Assembly: GCF_027946175.1 (NCBI RefSeq) | Contig: NZ_AP026671.1 | Span: 124,001 to 188,000, forward strand | DNA length: 64,000 nucleotides | Direction: 5' to 3' | DNA from: Nitratiruptor tergarcus DSM 16512 | Lineage (GTDB): Bacteria > Campylobacterota > Campylobacteria > Campylobacterales > Nitratiruptoraceae | Shown here: in pieces, positions 53,418 to 63,208 of the stretch | Layout: every line of letters starts with the position of its first letter | Position numbering within the stretch: position 1 is the first letter of the stretch | Notes under the pieces: model-generated | Databases searched by the model: none | The model's input: only the letters and a program-made list of their open reading frames with translations | Told to the model about the DNA's origin: nothing | Translations under genes and position numbers: made by a program

Positions 53418-54407
53418 TTATTGTGTTTGGCAGCTTACCTCGAAAATCGCTTTGTTAACAGCTTGCATTTTTTTTGCAGCCTCTTGTTTTGCTTTTTGCT
53501 CCCCTTTTTGAAGTATTATAGCGATATCTTCATTACTAACACTCTCTCTTCGCTCCCGCATAGGCTCAAGCACTTTTTCGATCGATGCAGCGCACCACTT
53601 TTTACACTCTACACATCCAATACCTGCGCTACGACAGCCCTCTTCAACTTTTTGAATAGTCTCTTCATCACTGAAAGCTTTATGATAATCGTATATGAGG
53701 CATACTTCTGGGTTTCCAGGATCGGTTCTTTTGACTCGTTGTGGATCTGTTTTGGCTACTCGTAATTTACTCCATACCTCTTCAGGGGTATCACTTAAGA
53801 AGATGGCATTATTGTAACTTTTGCTCATTTTTCTACCATCAAGTCCAAGAAGTCTAGGTGTTGGGCTTAAAAGCTCTTTTGGCTCGGTAAATATTTCACA
53901 TTCAAAAAGATGATGAAAACGTCTGACAATCTCTCTTGCGATCTCTAAGTGGGGCTTTTGATCCTCGCCGATTGGCACAGCCTGGGCATCATAGAGCACA
54001 ATATCTGCAGTTTGCAAAACAGGATAGGTCAAAAATCCAGCTGTGTGGATATCTTTATTTTTGATTTGTGCAAGTTGGTCTTTGTAGGTAGGATTTCTCT
54101 CAAGCCATCCAAGAGGGGTAATCATATTAAGAAGCACATAGAGCTCCGCGTGCTCTTTGATAGCACTTTGGATAAAGATAGTACTTTTTTGCGGATCGAT
54201 TCCAGCAGCTATCCAGTCTCTTACTAACTCGATGCTAAGATTTTTGAGATTGAGTTTGTCTTCATAACTGGTTGACAATGCGTGCCAATCAGCAACAAAG
54301 AAAAAACACTCATTTTCCTTTTGCAACTCTACCCAGTTTTTCAAAACTCCAAGATAGTGTCCAAGATGCAATTTCCCAGTAGGTCTCATTCCACTAACAA
54401 TACGCAA
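53418..54407 (-). CDS. trpS: Tryptophanyl-tRNA synthetase with probable Fe-S site
   Basis: This 329-residue class I synthetase has HLGHY (residues 14-18) as the HIGH motif and GLDGRKMSKSYNN as KMSKS. In the C-terminal half, four cysteines are spaced C-x21-C-x6-C-x2-C (from NPEVC through EEGC and GIGC to VEC). This is close to the four-cysteine [4Fe-4S] site known from Thermotoga TrpRS (C-x22-C-x6-C-x2-C). It charges tRNA-Trp. It follows der by 11 bases. Confidence 0.94.
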   Translation of the reverse strand: MRIVSGMRPTGKLHLGHYLGVLKNWVELQKENECFFFVADWHALSTSYEDKLNLKNLSIELVRDWIAAGIDPQKSTIFIQSAIKEHAELYVLLNMITPLGWLERNPTYKDQLAQIKNKDIHTAGFLTYPVLQTADIVLYDAQAVPIGEDQKPHLEIAREIVRRFHHLFECEIFTEPKELLSPTPRLLGLDGRKMSKSYNNAIFLSDTPEEVWSKLRVAKTDPQRVKRTDPGNPEVCLIYDYHKAFSDEETIQKVEEGCRSAGIGCVECKKWCAASIEKVLEPMRERRESVSNEDIAIILQKGEQKAKQEAAKKMQAVNKAIFEVSCQTQ

Positions 54408-54418
54408 AATCTTCTCCT

Positions 54419-55807
54419 TTAATAGCTTTCTTCTTCAATATGTTCATCTCTCTCACCCCGTTTTCTTGGACGAAGAATAATAGGAGTGCCCTCCAAATCA
54501 AAATTTTCTCTCAAGACGTTTGCAAGATAGCGTTTGTAACTAAAGTGCAAGCCTTCAGGTCTATTCATAATAAGGGCAATTTTTGGTGGTTTTGTATCAT
54601 ACTGTGTTGCATACAGTATTTTAACCGGTTTTCCTTTGTATGAAGGGATTTGATGGCGAATTTGTGCCTCTTTTATAACACGGTTGAGTTGTCCTGTTGG
54701 AATCCAGGTAGAGTAGTTTTTATAGACTTTTAAAATCAGCTCAAAAAGTCTATCTACACGTTTTCTTGTTTTTGCACTGAGTGTAATAATAGGTGCATAG
54801 CTTAAAAATTTAAACCTATCTCGCACCTCTTTGATAGACTCTTCATAACTTTTTTGGGCAATATCCCATTTATTAAGCACGATTATACATGCTAGCTTGT
54901 ATTTATCGATATAGCCGGCGATCCTCTCATCCTGCTCAGTGATTCCTTTGCTTGCATCCAAAACCAAAAGCGCCACATCAGCACGCTCAAGCATCTTTTG
55001 GGTGCGATTGAGGGCATACTTCTCAATCCCTACAATCTTTCCTCTTCTTCTTATTCCTGCTGTGTCGATAAAGGTTATAACTTTATCATTATAAAGAGTA
55101 CTCTCATCAATCGTATCTATAGTTGTTCCTGCAACGTCACTCACAATGGAGCGCTCCTCTTTGAGGAGGGCATTTAACAAAGAGCTTTTTCCAACGTTGA
55201 CGCGTCCAAGAATCGCTACATTGATTTCATTCGATTCTTCTTGCTTTTTCTCTCCCTCATTGATAGCTAACAGCTCATCAAAATCTGGCTCTTCGTCAAT
55301 TTGTAACTCTATGGTCTCTTTTTTTGGAAGCTGGCTCTCTACCCAATCGAGCAGCCTTTTTACTTTTCGATTGTGACTGACTGAGATGGGAAAGATATCT
55401 TGTGTGCCAAACTCATAGAAGTTCCAGACATTCTCTTCTTCTTTGTCGTTATCGATTTTGTTGACAACAAGAGCAATTTTTTTGCCAAGTTTTTGCAGTG
55501 ATCGAAAGATCTGTTTATCCTCTTCATCAGGAAGTTTTTTGCCATCTACCATGTATAGGATGATATCGGCATCTTTGGCAGCTTCGAGGCTTTTTTGTTT
55601 TACTTTTTCAAAAAGCTCATCTCTCTCTTCAATGCCTCCGGTATCTAAAATTTCAGCCTCTTTTTGGCCAATCTGCGCAATACGCCGCTTTACATCTCTT
55701 GTTGTACCCTCTGTTTCACTCACAATTGCATCCCGCTGTTTTAAGATTCTATTGAACAGACTGCTTTTGCCAACGTTTGGTTTTCCTATAATTGCTATCT
55801 TTTTCAT
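54419..55807 (-). CDS. der: Ribosome-assembly GTPase Der (EngA)
   Basis: This 462-residue protein has tandem G domains: GKPNVGKSSLFNR (about 7-19), DTGGIEERDE and NKID in the first; GRVNVGKSSLLNA, DTAGIRRRGK and NKWD in the second. A KH-like C-terminal domain follows (TGQLNRVIKEAQIRHQIP onward). It is needed for 50S maturation. It overlaps the mechanosensitive channel gene by 4 bases. Confidence 0.96.
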   Translation of the reverse strand: MKKIAIIGKPNVGKSSLFNRILKQRDAIVSETEGTTRDVKRRIAQIGQKEAEILDTGGIEERDELFEKVKQKSLEAAKDADIILYMVDGKKLPDEEDKQIFRSLQKLGKKIALVVNKIDNDKEEENVWNFYEFGTQDIFPISVSHNRKVKRLLDWVESQLPKKETIELQIDEEPDFDELLAINEGEKKQEESNEINVAILGRVNVGKSSLLNALLKEERSIVSDVAGTTIDTIDESTLYNDKVITFIDTAGIRRRGKIVGIEKYALNRTQKMLERADVALLVLDASKGITEQDERIAGYIDKYKLACIIVLNKWDIAQKSYEESIKEVRDRFKFLSYAPIITLSAKTRKRVDRLFELILKVYKNYSTWIPTGQLNRVIKEAQIRHQIPSYKGKPVKILYATQYDTKPPKIALIMNRPEGLHFSYKRYLANVLRENFDLEGTPIILRPRKRGERDEHIEEESY

Positions 55808-57762
55808 TCTTTTTCCGGTAATTTTTCTATATAAAGTGATTCACTTGGAAATGCAAAGTCGCTTCCATGTTTGCTGACAATTTCCATAATTTTTAGATTG
55901 ACATCTTCTCTGATTTCTAAATATTTAGCCCAATTGGCGGTATTGGTAAAGCAGTAGATAAAGATGCTTAGACTACTATCTTCAAACTCATCAAAATTGA
56001 CCAAAAGGGTTGCGTTTTTTGCAATTCCAGGATGGGATTTTAGCATATTTCTCAAATCTTCAACAATCGCTTGCATCTGCTCATGTGTTGTGGAGTAGAC
56101 TAGACCTATGCGCATCTTGATACGTCTGATATTACGCCTGGAAAAATTTTCTATAGGATTGTTCGCAATCATCTGATTTGGAACAGTCACAAGCGATTTT
56201 TCAAAGGTTCTTACCTTTGTGGTGCGCAGACCTATATCTTCCACTGTTCCTTCTACATTGCCCACTTTGATCCAATCATCGATTTTAAGTGCACGATCGG
56301 CTAAGATACTAAGCCCTCCAAAAAGATTGGCTGCTGTATCTTTTGCTGCGAGTGCAAAAGCTAAACCACCAAGTCCAAGGGAAGCTAAAAAGGCGCTTAC
56401 ATTGATGTCCCAAACTTGTAAAATGGAAACAAGCCCAATAGCAAGGATAAAAATCTTCAATGTTTTTATGAAAAAAGCACCAATCTCACGGTAAAGCTCT
56501 CTTCCAAATCGCTTAGCAAATTTATAAATTGTCTCATCTAAAACTTGTACCATATTGTAAAAGATCCAAAAAATCTCAAAAAGTATTAAAGATTGTATTG
56601 TTTTATTAAAAATTGCATTTTCAATATCCATTACAATAAAAGCAAAATAGAGCCCTACAATAATAAACGCAAATTTAAGTGGCCCTTCTATGACTTTAAG
56701 AAGCTTATCATCAAATGTTGTAGTAGTAAGTTTTGCCAATTTATGAACGACTCTCAGTACAATAAAGGTAAAAACTCTACGAAAAACTAAAAAAAGCAAG
56801 AATATTCCAAATCCCTCAGCAAACTTATATAGAGGCATACCTAAAAATGTGTTTGTAGTAGCAAAAAGTATGATCTCTTTTTTAATTTGGGCAAATTTTA
56901 TCTTCCAATCACCAACCTTTTTATTGAGCATATAGATCATTGTTGTCTCTATTGCATTGCTCAGATACTTATTTGTTGCATGCTGCGTGATATAGTTTTT
57001 TATCTGTTCGGCTATGTCGATTGCTTTGGTTGAGTGCTTTTTGAGATAGTAAAAGAATGTGTTTAAATTGTATGTAAGCCACTGATCGATAAGTTTCTCT
57101 TTTTTCCTATTTTGGTAGTTGATGAGTTTTTGCAAATATGCAACTTTATCTTGATTTTCTAAAATCTGCCAACGCTCTTTTTCTATGGAGAGTTTATTTA
57201 TTTTCTTTTCGATATATGCGATGCCTTTTTCTGTTTTTTCTATTTTTATTTTGTTTGTTTTTTGAAAATCTATAAATTTGATTTTAGCAAGGAGCCTATC
57301 AAGCCATTGAGGATAGGATTTGAGTACTGTATCAATGAAATTTTGATTTTTTTGTAGCTGTTTTTGGTAGTAGATCTTTTCGAGCTTGAGTGTTGGATTA
57401 TTTGGATCATCTTTTAAATTCTCTTCTATATCGTCTAATTGGTCTTTGATATTGTGGATAGTCTCTTTTGTTGCATAGGCTTGTGCTATGAGATCTGTGA
57501 TTTTTTTATATGTTTGAATAAAATTACTGTTTGATTTGATTTGAAAATCGTCATCTTGCAAAAGTTTTGGCTTAGATTGAAGCGTATCAATAATCTTTTT
57601 AATGAGCGTTTGCTGCAGTTTGTAATCTGGTGATGATTTATTGAGGTCTTGCAAAAGTTTTTCAAAAACTTTTGGATCGTTTTGCCCTTCTATAGAAGCG
57701 TTAATATCAAAGGCAAAAAGGCTAAGTCCAAGTAGTAGTATTGAAAAGATCTGTTTTAGCAT
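55804..57762 (-). CDS. MscS-family mechanosensitive channel with long periplasmic domain
   Basis: This is about 652 residues. A signal peptide (MLKQIFSILLLGLSLFAFD) is followed by a periplasmic coiled-coil-rich region to about 285, then about four membrane helices and the MscS pore and beta domain: LASLGLGGLAFALAAKDTAANL, GGLSILADRALKIDDWIKVG, VEDIGLRTTKVRTFEKSLV, VPNQMIANNPIENFSRR. It resembles the large MscK/YbiO-type channels. It should open on hypo-osmotic shock. ATG 57762 is taken in place of the preceding GTG. Confidence 0.88.
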   Translation of the reverse strand: MLKQIFSILLLGLSLFAFDINASIEGQNDPKVFEKLLQDLNKSSPDYKLQQTLIKKIIDTLQSKPKLLQDDDFQIKSNSNFIQTYKKITDLIAQAYATKETIHNIKDQLDDIEENLKDDPNNPTLKLEKIYYQKQLQKNQNFIDTVLKSYPQWLDRLLAKIKFIDFQKTNKIKIEKTEKGIAYIEKKINKLSIEKERWQILENQDKVAYLQKLINYQNRKKEKLIDQWLTYNLNTFFYYLKKHSTKAIDIAEQIKNYITQHATNKYLSNAIETTMIYMLNKKVGDWKIKFAQIKKEIILFATTNTFLGMPLYKFAEGFGIFLLFLVFRRVFTFIVLRVVHKLAKLTTTTFDDKLLKVIEGPLKFAFIIVGLYFAFIVMDIENAIFNKTIQSLILFEIFWIFYNMVQVLDETIYKFAKRFGRELYREIGAFFIKTLKIFILAIGLVSILQVWDINVSAFLASLGLGGLAFALAAKDTAANLFGGLSILADRALKIDDWIKVGNVEGTVEDIGLRTTKVRTFEKSLVTVPNQMIANNPIENFSRRNIRRIKMRIGLVYSTTHEQMQAIVEDLRNMLKSHPGIAKNATLLVNFDEFEDSSLSIFIYCFTNTANWAKYLEIREDVNLKIMEIVSKHGSDFAFPSESLYIEKLPEKE

Positions 57763-57812
57763 CACTGCTCTTTTATAAAGTTTTGTTACAATTTTATCAA
57801 AAAAGTGGGATT

Positions 57813-58550
57813 ATGCGTTTTTTTCTCCTCTTTCTTTGCATTGTATCAGTTTATGCAAAAACAGTTGATGCTGAGTATAAAGTTACATTTGGACTTTTTG
57901 GAACAGTTGGAAAAGCGTATGCCCATTTTGAGAGTAATGCTACCAATTATGCAATTTCTATCAAAGCAAAAGCAGCAGGAATTGCAAAAGTCTTTGCAAA
58001 TAATAGGGTTGAGGAGTATGGGAGCCAAGGAACTGTCACCAAAGAGGGTATTTTAAAACCAAAAATTTTTTATCGACTTAAGCAAACTTCCAAAAGAAGA
58101 GATTTTAAAAAGTATATATTTGATTATGAAAAGAAAACAATAACACTTTTGACAGATAAAGAAAAGTATGGAGTATTTCATACACGCAACAAAGAGATTT
58201 TGTCCTATTTTACCAAGAATGATGTTTTAACACTCTATTACAATCTTCATTTCTATCTACGCCCTAATCAAAACCTATATAGGTTTCAAGCTGTAGGAGG
58301 ATCTGAGCAAGATGGCAAGATTGATGTGAAAATTTTGCAAGGAAAAGAGAGGGCTAAAATCCAAAAACTTCTAAAAGTTGATGGACTCTATCTTGCGGTG
58401 AAACTCTATCAAAAGATCTTTGCTAGCAAAGAGGGGCAACTGTATGTGGTATTGGGCAAAGATAATATCGCAAAAAGAGGACTTTTAAAAGATGTGATCT
58501 TTTTTGGGGATGTGAAAGGGATTTTGGTAAAAAAGGAGGTGCGTGAGTAG
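57813..58550 (+). CDS. DUF3108 periplasmic protein
   Basis: This 245-residue protein has a signal peptide MRFFLLFLCIVSVYAK. TVDAEYKVTFGLFGTVGKA and a beta-rich body resemble DUF3108. ATG 57813, after GTGGGA, is chosen because the signal peptide starts there; the frame open from 57741 would place it internally. It is divergent from the MscS-family gene with 50 bases between starts. Role unknown, probably outer-membrane or polysaccharide related by family trends. Confidence 0.8.
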   Translation: MRFFLLFLCIVSVYAKTVDAEYKVTFGLFGTVGKAYAHFESNATNYAISIKAKAAGIAKVFANNRVEEYGSQGTVTKEGILKPKIFYRLKQTSKRRDFKKYIFDYEKKTITLLTDKEKYGVFHTRNKEILSYFTKNDVLTLYYNLHFYLRPNQNLYRFQAVGGSEQDGKIDVKILQGKERAKIQKLLKVDGLYLAVKLYQKIFASKEGQLYVVLGKDNIAKRGLLKDVIFFGDVKGILVKKEVRE

Positions 58551-59421
58551 GATTGATAAGGGTGTTTTGTATATGCTTTTTGCTTCACTCCTCTTTGCTG
58601 GTATGGGTGTGTTTGCCAAGCTTTTAAGTCAAAATCTACCAAGTTTAGAAGTGGTCTTTTTTAGAAATGTTTTTGGAGTTTTTTTAGTTGGTGCATCTTT
58701 AGTGCACAAACCTATGAGACATGAGGGAGGAAGGCCATGGCTTCTCTTCTTTCGTGGATTTATCGGTTTTTTAGCTCTTTTAATGTTTTTTTACGATATT
58801 GCCCATATCCCTTTAGGGGAGGCTATGACCTATTCAAAAACCTCACCTATTTGGACAGCAATTTTTGCATATCTCTTTTTACATGAGGTTCTCAATAACC
58901 GGCAATGGATGGCTATTATTATAGGATTTTTAGGAATTGTTCTCATAACCGATCCTTTCAATACCCCATTTGATAAGTATGATCTTTTGGGCATATTAAG
59001 TGGTATGGGAGCAGCACTTGCTTATACCAGTGTTCGAGAGCTCAAGCGTTATTATGATACGAGGGCTATCGTGCTCTCATTTATGGGAGTAGGCACTGTT
59101 GGACCGGTTATTTTGATGCTTGCAGCTCCATATATACAAAGTAAGGAGCTTGATTTTTTGTTTGCTTCATTTGTTATGCCACAAGGGATACTTTGGATTG
59201 AGATTGTTTCTATGGGACTTTTGGCAACTTTGGCTCAGATCTATATGACAAAAGCGTATGGAGTAACAAAGGCTGGAATTGTAGGAGCGGTGAGTTATTC
59301 TAATATTGCGTTTTCAATTCTTTTTGGCATTCTTTTTTTAGACGATCCATTGCCAGAGACTATTAAGATTTTGGGTATAATCTTTATTGTCATAAGTGGA
59401 ATAATGGTAGCAAGGAAATAG
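58543..59421 (+). CDS. EamA/DMT-family transporter
   Basis: This 292-residue protein has ten predicted helices in two EamA repeats. KTSPIWTAIFAYLFLHE and SYSNIAFSILFGILFLDDPLP are the typical ends of helices 4 and 9. GTG 58543 overlaps the DUF3108 gene by 8 bases. It exports or imports a small metabolite; the substrate cannot be inferred. Confidence 0.87.
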   Translation: MSRIDKGVLYMLFASLLFAGMGVFAKLLSQNLPSLEVVFFRNVFGVFLVGASLVHKPMRHEGGRPWLLFFRGFIGFLALLMFFYDIAHIPLGEAMTYSKTSPIWTAIFAYLFLHEVLNNRQWMAIIIGFLGIVLITDPFNTPFDKYDLLGILSGMGAALAYTSVRELKRYYDTRAIVLSFMGVGTVGPVILMLAAPYIQSKELDFLFASFVMPQGILWIEIVSMGLLATLAQIYMTKAYGVTKAGIVGAVSYSNIAFSILFGILFLDDPLPETIKILGIIFIVISGIMVARK

Positions 59422-59422
59422 T

Positions 59423-59959
59423 ATGGCTGCACTGGAACTTTTGGATAGATATACGTATGAAGATTATAAAAAATGGGAAGGGCGTTGGGAACTTATCGAT
59501 GGTATTCCTTATGCTATAAGCCCAGCACCATATCCGAAACATCAACGGTTACTTCTTAGAACAGCAAAAGAGTTGATAGATACGTTGGAGTGTAAGGAAT
59601 GTGAAGTATTTATTTCACCTATTGATTGGAAAGTAAAAGAGGATACTATTGTGCAGCCAGATGTTGCTATATTTTGCGAAGATACAGAAGAGCAATATTT
59701 TACAAAAACGCCTCCTGTAGTAGTGGAGGTGCTCAGTGAAGCAACAGCATATAAAGATTTGACGACCAAATTTGAACTTTATGAAAAAGCTGGTGTGCAC
59801 TATTATGTGGTGATCAATCCAAAACGAAAAGTTGCAGAAGTGTTTTACAATAAAGGCAAAAAGTTTGAACTTTTAGGATATTTTGAAAAGGATGGAAAAG
59901 TAGATATGCAGTGGGATGGGTGCAAAGCTTCAATCGATTTTACAAAGGTGTTTGCATGA
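59423..59959 (+). CDS. Uma2 family (DUF820) putative nuclease, copy 1
   Basis: This 178-residue PD-(D/E)XK-fold protein has [36 protein letters not shown] and [25 protein letters not shown] with candidate catalytic Asp and Glu, then [15 protein letters not shown]. Uma2 proteins are multicopy in some bacteria, and nuclease activity is predicted rather than shown. Its TGA overlaps kdsA by 4 bases. Confidence 0.85.
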   Translation: MAALELLDRYTYEDYKKWEGRWELIDGIPYAISPAPYPKHQRLLLRTAKELIDTLECKECEVFISPIDWKVKEDTIVQPDVAIFCEDTEEQYFTKTPPVVVEVLSEATAYKDLTTKFELYEKAGVHYYVVINPKRKVAEVFYNKGKKFELLGYFEKDGKVDMQWDGCKASIDFTKVFA

Positions 59960-60762
59960 TTTTGATAGCAGGACCATGTGTTATTGAGAGCCAAGAGCAG
60001 TTAGAGATAATTGCTACTGATCTTAAAAAATACCATAAGTCGGAGCAAATTGATTTCTATTTCAAAGCCAGTTTTGACAAAGCTAATAGAACAAGTCTTG
60101 ATAGCTACAGAGGTCCAGGTCTTGAAAAAGGGCTAGAGATGCTAGCTAAAATCAAAGAGGATTTTGGCTACAAGATCCTCACAGATGTGCATGAGAGCTA
60201 TCAGGTGCCTAGAGTAGCTGAGGTAGCAGATGTGATTCAGATTCCAGCATTTTTGTGTCGCCAAACAGATCTGCTTGTAGCTGCTGCAAAAACAAAAAAA
60301 ATCGTCAATATCAAAAAGGGACAGTTTATGCACCCTGAGGATATGAAATATAGTGTTTTAAAAGTCCTTAAAACTAGAGGCATTGAAACAGCAGATTATG
60401 AATCAAGTAAAAAAGCTGGTATATGGCTCACTGAGAGAGGTACAACCTTTGGATATAGAAATTTGGTAGTGGATATGCGCAGTTTAGTTATTATGCGAGA
60501 GTTTGCTCCAGTTATTTTTGATGCGACTCATGCAGTGCAGATGCCAGGGGGAGCAGGAGGAAAAAGCAGCGGGAATAAAGAGTTTGTAGCACCTCTTTCA
60601 CGCGCTGCAGCTGCTGTTGGAGTAGATGGATTTTTCTTTGAAACTCATTATGATCCAACATGCGCTTTGAGTGATGGACCAAATATGGTTACGCCAAGTG
60701 AGCTTGAAGCAATAGTAGAGGATATTTTTAAGATTAAAACAGTTTTAGAGGAGAAAAAATGA
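59956..60762 (+). CDS. kdsA: 3-deoxy-8-phosphooctulonate (Kdo-8-P) synthase
   Basis: This 268-residue TIM barrel has [16 protein letters not shown] at the start, [33 protein letters not shown] and [18 protein letters not shown] 59956 is used; the longer frame from 59911 is the tail of the Uma2 gene in another frame. It makes the Kdo precursor for the inner core that carries heptose. It overlaps ribH by 4 bases. Confidence 0.96.
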   Translation: MILIAGPCVIESQEQLEIIATDLKKYHKSEQIDFYFKASFDKANRTSLDSYRGPGLEKGLEMLAKIKEDFGYKILTDVHESYQVPRVAEVADVIQIPAFLCRQTDLLVAAAKTKKIVNIKKGQFMHPEDMKYSVLKVLKTRGIETADYESSKKAGIWLTERGTTFGYRNLVVDMRSLVIMREFAPVIFDATHAVQMPGGAGGKSSGNKEFVAPLSRAAAAVGVDGFFFETHYDPTCALSDGPNMVTPSELEAIVEDIFKIKTVLEEKK

Positions 60763-61223
60763 GAGTTATAGAGGGAAAACTACGATTAGATGGAAGTGAA
60801 AAAGTTGCGATTATTGCAAGCAGATTCAATCATATCATCACAGATAGATTGGTTGAAGGGGCAAAAGATGCCTTTTTGCGGCACGGAGGGGATGAAGATA
60901 ATTTGGATCTTATTTTAGTTCCTGGCGCTTTTGAGCTTCCTTTTGCTTTGGATAAAGTATTGTCAGCACAAAAATATGATGGAGTCTGCTGTCTTGGAGC
61001 AATTATAAGAGGCTCAACGCCCCATTTTGATTATGTGGCAGCAGAAGCCACCAAAGGTATAGCCAATACAACACTTAAATACCAAAAACCGGTGACTTTT
61101 GGCGTCTTGACGACCGATACAATTGAGCAGGCGATTGAGCGAGCAGGGAGCAAAGCTGGTAATAAAGGGTTTGAGGCTATGACTGGGCTTATAGAATTAA
61201 TTGATCTTTACAAAGGGCTTTAA
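60759..61223 (+). CDS. ribH: 6,7-dimethyl-8-ribityllumazine synthase
   Basis: This 154-residue protein has [32 protein letters not shown] and [15 protein letters not shown], with the catalytic His, all diagnostic of lumazine synthase. It is the penultimate enzyme of riboflavin synthesis and usually assembles as a large shell. It touches nusB by one base. Confidence 0.96.
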   Translation: MRVIEGKLRLDGSEKVAIIASRFNHIITDRLVEGAKDAFLRHGGDEDNLDLILVPGAFELPFALDKVLSAQKYDGVCCLGAIIRGSTPHFDYVAAEATKGIANTTLKYQKPVTFGVLTTDTIEQAIERAGSKAGNKGFEAMTGLIELIDLYKGL

Positions 61224-61642
61224 TGGCAACGCGTCATCAAGCACGAGAAGCGGTTATTGGGCTTTTGTATGCCTATGATTTAGGTAATCCCGAAATTAAG
61301 AAGTTTGCTGAAGATATTTTGGAAGAGAAAAAGATCCGCAATAAGCAAAGAGAGTTTGCTTTGGGGCTTTTTAAAGGAGCGGTAGAGCATCTTGAAGCGA
61401 TCGATGAAGCGATTAAAAAACATCTTGAGTCTTGGGATATGGAAAGAGTGGGGCATATAGAGCGAGCAATTTTGCGCTTAGGTGGCTATGAACTGCTCTA
61501 TACCGATCTCGATCCTGCTATTGTTATCAATGAAGCAGTAGAGCTAGCCAAAAAGTTAGGAACCGATCAGAGTCCAAAATTTATCAACGGTGTTTTGGAT
61601 GCTATTGCAAAAGAGGCAAAAGATGGAAGCAAGAAAGCTTGA
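61223..61642 (+). CDS. nusB: Transcription antitermination factor NusB
   Basis: This 139-residue all-helical protein has ATRHQAREAVIGLLYAYDLG, ERVGHIERAILRLGGYELLY and VVINEAVELAKKLGTDQSPKFINGVLD. It binds boxA RNA with S10 for rRNA antitermination. The kdsA-ribH-nusB order is common in Campylobacterota; here a Uma2 gene flanks each side. Confidence 0.95.
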   Translation: MATRHQAREAVIGLLYAYDLGNPEIKKFAEDILEEKKIRNKQREFALGLFKGAVEHLEAIDEAIKKHLESWDMERVGHIERAILRLGGYELLYTDLDPAIVINEAVELAKKLGTDQSPKFINGVLDAIAKEAKDGSKKA

Positions 61643-62165
61643 GCATTATGCTTATCAAGATTATCTAGAAATTGATAAGAATACAAAAGAGCGAGTAGAG
61701 CTTATATTTGGGCGTATCTACATGATGGCAGGAGCTAGTGCAAAGCATCAAGATGTTGTATTAAATATTGCCATTACACTTCGCAATGAAAGTAAATGCA
61801 AGCCTCGCGTAGCTCCGTATGATTTGAAACTACAATGCAGTTTTGATTCCAGTGTAGAGCCAATCAATGTAGTTCAACCAGATGTGATGCTTTTTTGTGA
61901 AGATGAAAAGCTTCCATGTGCTATTTTTGAAGTATTGAGTCCCTCAACTGCTTCCAAAGATAAAACGGACAAATTGGCTTTGTATGAGTGCGCCGGGATT
62001 AAAGAGTATTTTATCGTGGAGCCTGAATACAAGGTTGTAGAGCGGTTTGTTTTGGAAGGAAAGAAGTATCGATTTGATGCAAACTATACGCAAAATATGA
62101 AGATGTGGATTGAGTGTATCGGCAAAGAGGTGGATGTGAGTGCTTTTTTTGAAGGAGTGGAATGA
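61623..62165 (+). CDS. Uma2 family (DUF820) putative nuclease, copy 2
   Basis: This 180-residue protein starts at ATG 61623, overlapping nusB by 20 bases. YQDYLEIDKNTKERVELIFG, NVVQPDVMLFCEDEK and AIFEVLSPSTASKDKTDKLALYE carry the PD-(D/E)XK-like acidic residues, and YFIVEPEYKVVERF follows. It is a paralogue of the gene at 59423 but well diverged. It overlaps mqnC by 4 bases. Confidence 0.85.
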   Translation: MEARKLEHYAYQDYLEIDKNTKERVELIFGRIYMMAGASAKHQDVVLNIAITLRNESKCKPRVAPYDLKLQCSFDSSVEPINVVQPDVMLFCEDEKLPCAIFEVLSPSTASKDKTDKLALYECAGIKEYFIVEPEYKVVERFVLEGKKYRFDANYTQNMKMWIECIGKEVDVSAFFEGVE

Positions 62166-63208
62166 GATTATCAAAAAAAGATGCGATTGATTTAATTAAA
62201 AATGCAGACTTAATTGAGCTTGGGCAGATGGCCTTGGCAAAAAAGAGAGAACTGCATCCCAAAAAAATCACCACATTTATTGTTGATCGCAATATCAATT
62301 ATACTAATATCTGCTGGGTAGATTGCGATTTTTGCGCATTTTACAGAAAGTCAAAAGACGAAGATGCCTATATTTTAAGCTATGATGAGATTGATCAAAA
62401 AATAGAGGAGCTTTTAGAAATTGGTGGAACGCAGATCCTCTTTCAAGGCGGTGTCCATCCAAAGCTGAAGATTGACTACTATGAAGATCTAGTTGAGCAT
62501 ATCCACAAAAAATATCCTGAGATTACTATCCATGGATTTAGTGCCGTAGAGATTAGCTATATTGCTAAGGTAAGCAAGCTGAGCTTCAAAGAGGTTTTAC
62601 AGCGCCTCAAAGCTAAGGGGCTCAGTTCTATTCCAGGTGCTGGAGCAGAGATCTTAAGTGACAGGGTGCGAGATATCATTAGCCCGAAAAAACTAAGCTC
62701 CCAAGAGTGGCTCGATATCCATCAAGCTGCTCATGAAGTGGGAATGAAGACAACGGCAACGATGATGTATGGAACAGTGGAGAGTGATGAAGAGATAGTA
62801 GAGCATTGGGAGAAGATCAGAGATCTTCAAGATAAGACGGGTGGATTTCGTGCCTTTATCATGTGGAGCTTTCAGCCACACAATACAGCGTTACAAAAAA
62901 AAGGAATCGTAACCCACAAAACAAGCTCTAACCGCTATTTGCGGCTTCTTGCAGTAAGTAGGCTCTTTTTAGATAATTTTAAAAATATCCAGTCTTCTTG
63001 GGTAACACAGGGAAGCCATATAGGTCAAATGGCACTCCTTTATGGTGCAAATGACCTTGGTTCAACAATGATGGAAGAGAATGTGGTAAAAGCAGCAGGC
63101 GCGCAAAACAGGATGAACCAAGAGGAGATGATACGACTCATTAAAGATATCGGTGAGATTCCTGCAAAGCGCAATACGGCCTACGAGATATTGGAGGTCT
63201 ATGAATGA
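62162..63208 (+). CDS. mqnC: Cyclic dehypoxanthinyl futalosine synthase
   Basis: This 348-residue radical SAM enzyme has its cluster cysteines at 51, 55 and 58 (CWVDCDFC). TQILFQGGVHPKLKIDYYE, GAGAEILSDRVRDIISPKK and FRAFIMWSFQPHNTAL match MqnC. It cyclises dehypoxanthine futalosine in the futalosine route to menaquinone, the quinone of Campylobacterota. It overlaps both neighbours by 4 bases. Confidence 0.93.
   Translation: MRLSKKDAIDLIKNADLIELGQMALAKKRELHPKKITTFIVDRNINYTNICWVDCDFCAFYRKSKDEDAYILSYDEIDQKIEELLEIGGTQILFQGGVHPKLKIDYYEDLVEHIHKKYPEITIHGFSAVEISYIAKVSKLSFKEVLQRLKAKGLSSIPGAGAEILSDRVRDIISPKKLSSQEWLDIHQAAHEVGMKTTATMMYGTVESDEEIVEHWEKIRDLQDKTGGFRAFIMWSFQPHNTALQKKGIVTHKTSSNRYLRLLAVSRLFLDNFKNIQSSWVTQGSHIGQMALLYGANDLGSTMMEENVVKAAGAQNRMNQEEMIRLIKDIGEIPAKRNTAYEILEVYE

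Noticed and set aside
53400-53420. Fluoride riboswitch upstream of DUF190-crcB
   Set aside because: Only 10 bases separate trpS from the DUF190 gene and no riboswitch-like fold fits there.
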